From Seriola aureovittata (Eukaryota > Chordata > Actinopteri > Carangiformes > Carangidae): a DNA stretch of 64,000 bases. The translations under genes and the position numbers were made by a program. The stretch is from NCBI RefSeq assembly GCF_021018895.1, contig NC_079375.1, positions 14,646,992-14,710,991 on the forward strand. Reading direction: 5' to 3'. Every line of letters begins with the position of its first letter. Positions within the stretch are counted from its first letter, which is position 1. The notes under the pieces are model-generated. The model made no database searches, had not been told where the DNA came from, and was given only the letters and a program-made list of their open reading frames with translations. Shown in pieces: positions 61,601 through 64,000 of the stretch.

Positions 61601-63355
61601 TTTTTGTGATTGCGTCATGTAACCAACATTGCAGGCTTTTTATTCAAAATGTTTGTGTATTTAGCAAAACATAGCTCTCAGAAAAATAAATCACAAAACT
61701 CCCTTCATTTGTATAAGCCCAAGATTTGCTCACAATATGTATTCATGTTAATTTTGAAATATTTAACTAAATGAAAAATAATGGCATCTCACCAAGCAGA
61801 CAATGAAACAAAGGAAGAGTAGGACGGTGCCATAAAGCAAAGACCACCAGTATCCTGTAGGCAAAACCTGATGGAGACCTGCAACATGTGCAGCACCCTC
61901 TGTGGAGGGACAGTAAAACAGGGATAATATATCAACACACTCACAAGCCTGCAAGCCCCACCATGTCCCAATGGACCTTACCTTCTGGGATGCCAAAGGC
62001 AGACAAGATAGCCTCAACCAGACCCAAAATGTAGAGAGCACTGCCGCACACATTGGCAAAGAAAAACATGATCCCAATGCTGCCACCAAACTCTGGACCC
62101 AGGGCTCGACTGATCATGTCTGGTATCCAAGTTAAGGAATTTCTCCAGATTCATAAATGTAAACCAAGCACGTCTGTACACAATATCTCACCTAATTAAA
62201 GAACTGGGCCATTAGTGGATAAAACAAATCATGTGGAGAATTTAAATGCAGGGAAGCAGCAGTAAAGGATACAGTAGGCACCTCCAGCGTCTAAAGCCCC
62301 ATTGGTGGAAATGGCGCACACAGAAAGCACAGTCATTGTGATAATGAAGTAGGCCACCAGGAACATGGCAATAGATTGATAGAGCCCGGCTTGACCCACA
62401 ACAAATCCTGCCAAAAGTAGGATGAATCTTTTATTTATATAGAGGCCTAATGTTTCCCAGGTCTGCAACATTACTATTGTTTGCAAAGTTCCATGGCGAT
62501 TCTTTTTTCTACTGCTCTCTTCCATTGTTTACATTATGAACACTTTTTCTTCCAGGTAGTTTCCAGTTTAAATAAATATTATTTTTTAAGTGAAATTATT
62601 TTTGATGGCATTTGTATTTTACCAAGACCCAAGTGGATTCAGTGAGAGTTGCTTAACCAAACAGTCCATCAACCTATATTAATCAGCAACAACACTAACC
62701 AGTTTAGTCATTTTTGAAAGCAAAAATTACAAACATTTGCTTCTGAAATGTAAGAACTTAATGCTTTTTGTTGTCATACTTGATAGTAAAAATGAACCTC
62801 TTTGGGTTTTTGACTGTTGGCTGGACAAAACGTGACGTTTAAAAACTTAGGTTTAGCTTATGGAAAATTATAATGGGCATTTTTTTCCTTTTTGATATTT
62901 TTAAAGACAAAACGATTAATTGATTGATCCAAAAAAAAAAAAAAAAATGGCTGTAGTCTTAAATTCAATGGCTCAACTTAGTCCCCAATTGGATTGTTTA
63001 GCTAGCTAGCATCTCGGCGCGGCTTCTGTCAACTTATAGACATAGACCTTACCACTAACCACGGTCACAGTAGGCATTGAGATTTATTTATTTATTCCTC
63101 TAATTGTAATTGTTTTAGTGCTTTTACAGTCGTTGTAACCTACTCACCAATTCGCAGAAAAACAACGACGCTGAACATGGACAGTAAAGTTGGTATGACC
63201 ACTCCAAACACCACTCCGAGTTTTGGGGCGTTTTTTTCCTTGGTCCGTCGGCCGTCTCTGCCCGCCTTAGCACTGCTGTGTTTGGGAACATCTTTCGGCT
63301 CCGGGCCAGTGCTCGTGGTGAGTCGATAATGAAGAAGAGGAGCCTTTTCTGACAT
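55697..63355 (-). CDS. slc12a9: Solute carrier 12A9 (cation-chloride cotransporter family)
   Basis: Fourteen coding exons in transcript order: 63355-63148, 62407-62273, 62119-61982, 61899-61793, 61065-60864, 60651-60544, 60289-60178, 59799-59642, 59079-58997, 57814-57690, 57554-57362, 57251-57077, 56890-56744 and 56634-55697, giving 942 residues (human SLC12A9 914). All phases close. A cytosolic N-terminus ([12 protein letters not shown]) precedes about 12 membrane spans; TM1 starts [19 protein letters not shown]. Family blocks include [68 protein letters not shown] and [19 protein letters not shown]. The loop near [15 protein letters not shown] has two N-glycosylation sites. The C-terminus contains [20 protein letters not shown] and [10 protein letters not shown] and ends [18 protein letters not shown], almost identical to human. 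An acidic Glu-rich insertion (GREGG to EEENG) is in the tail. The transport substrate of this member is poorly settled. Confidence 0.96.
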
Positions 63356-63660
63356 GGCGGTTAAGTTAAAGGTAATTAACGGTAAGTGCGTCTCACTGGC
63401 GTCAACCGTAAAAATCTTTCAAACGCATGTGCTCAACTAACACGTCTAGAGTGCTGTAGCTATGGCGATATCTGCTAACATTCGAACTAGCGTTAGCTCA
63501 CCGTGGCGTAAGATAGCCTAGCAGCCGCCATTCACTTCGACTGCTCCCTTGCACCGGGCCCAGTTCACCTTCTGCAGGTAATGACGGTTTGCTAATGAGC
63601 TGAAAAAATTACGTTGCTTCCTGAAATTGGCTCATCCAATCACTCACAGCTTCGCCTTGA
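63356..63660 (-). promoter_or_regulatory. slc12a9: slc12a9 5' leader and promoter region
   Basis: GC-richer than its surroundings, with scattered CpGs and a CCAAT at 63634-63638. No TATA box is evident; a dispersed housekeeping-type start is likely. The transcription start is not resolved. Confidence 0.4.
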
Positions 63661-63805
63661 TTAATATCCGCCGACTAATTTGTTTAAAGCCATATCTGTT
63701 AATAGTACAAGTACCTAAAAACAAAATCACTATCTACCTAACTAGGCAGCTACCATCTAAAATAAATACATGACTAATTAGACAATGGTGTAATATAACA
63801 GACAG

Positions 63806-63811
63806 TTTATT
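63806..63811 (-). terminator. Poly(A) signal of a possible gene beyond the right edge
   Basis: AATAAA on the minus strand followed by TG-rich sequence (CTGTCTGTTAT), resembling the end of a 3' UTR. The 190 nt to its right (to 64000) are AT-rich with no supported coding sequence and would be that gene's 3' UTR. Confidence 0.35.
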
Positions 63812-64000
63812 GCATATTATATTGGGAGGGTTTTCTATCATCATCATCACATAAACAGTATTTGTATTGATATAACTGTTGCAAAAATGTCCTTAGATGC
63901 AACATTTGAGCATTTACATAAAGATATTCACAAAGAAATCCAAGGTGGATTTCCCAAAATAAAAAAAGGAATACAAAGGAACATGCACAAATCATAGCAA

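Noticed and set aside
1..64000. CRISPR arrays, operons, prophage or tRNA clusters
   Set aside because: Nothing with the required repeat-spacer pattern, gene packing or cloverleaf was found; the window is vertebrate nuclear DNA.

Overview
The window is AT-rich nuclear DNA from a ray-finned fish, most likely a percomorph teleost. The grounds are five intron-containing vertebrate genes whose proteins align closely with human families, teleost-type gene order, and decayed Tc1-like and TIR elements of the kind common in fish. There are no bacterial operons, CRISPR arrays, rRNA or tRNA genes that I can see. All exon maps were built by hand from splice signals, reading phase and family alignment. 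Every coding-exon phase closes.

Layout, left to right. (1) 785-2605 (+): a GPR55-like rhodopsin-class GPCR in two coding exons. (2) 5756-9644 (-): itm2c, a BRICHOS-domain membrane protein, six exons. GPR55 beside ITM2C matches human 2q37.1. (3) 11743-12941 (+): hes6, a bHLH-Orange-WRPW repressor co-factor, four exons. (4) 17622-38643 (-) with a noncoding first exon near 46.5 kb: per2, the circadian clock repressor, 22 constitutive coding exons plus one probable cassette exon. hes6 and per2 converge, and HES6-PER2 linkage also matches human 2q37.3. (5) 55697-63355 (-): slc12a9, a cation-chloride cotransporter-family protein, 14 exons. In human this gene lies on chromosome 7, so its place next to per2 is a rearrangement relative to mammals. 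A polyadenylation-like signal at 63806-63811 hints at another minus-strand gene to the right.

The most notable points concern per2. Its promoter carries a perfect E-box (CACGTG) and a D-box (TTATGTAA on the transcribed strand) 15 bp apart, the arrangement of the light-responsive module known from zebrafish per2. A TA-flanked 467-bp TIR transposon has inserted at the 5' splice site of the exon encoding the CK1/FASP serine cluster, so the element now supplies the intron from position +4 onward. A 117-nt exon-like block with clean splice sites and 0/0 phase lies in the C-terminal half.

Intergenic and intronic DNA holds microsatellites, two remnants of Tc1-like transposases, at least three TIR/MITE elements, two pairs of diverged local duplications and several fish interspersed repeats. 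The genes are not an operon. hes6 and per2 are transcriptional regulators, while the other three encode membrane proteins with no evident functional link beyond inherited synteny.
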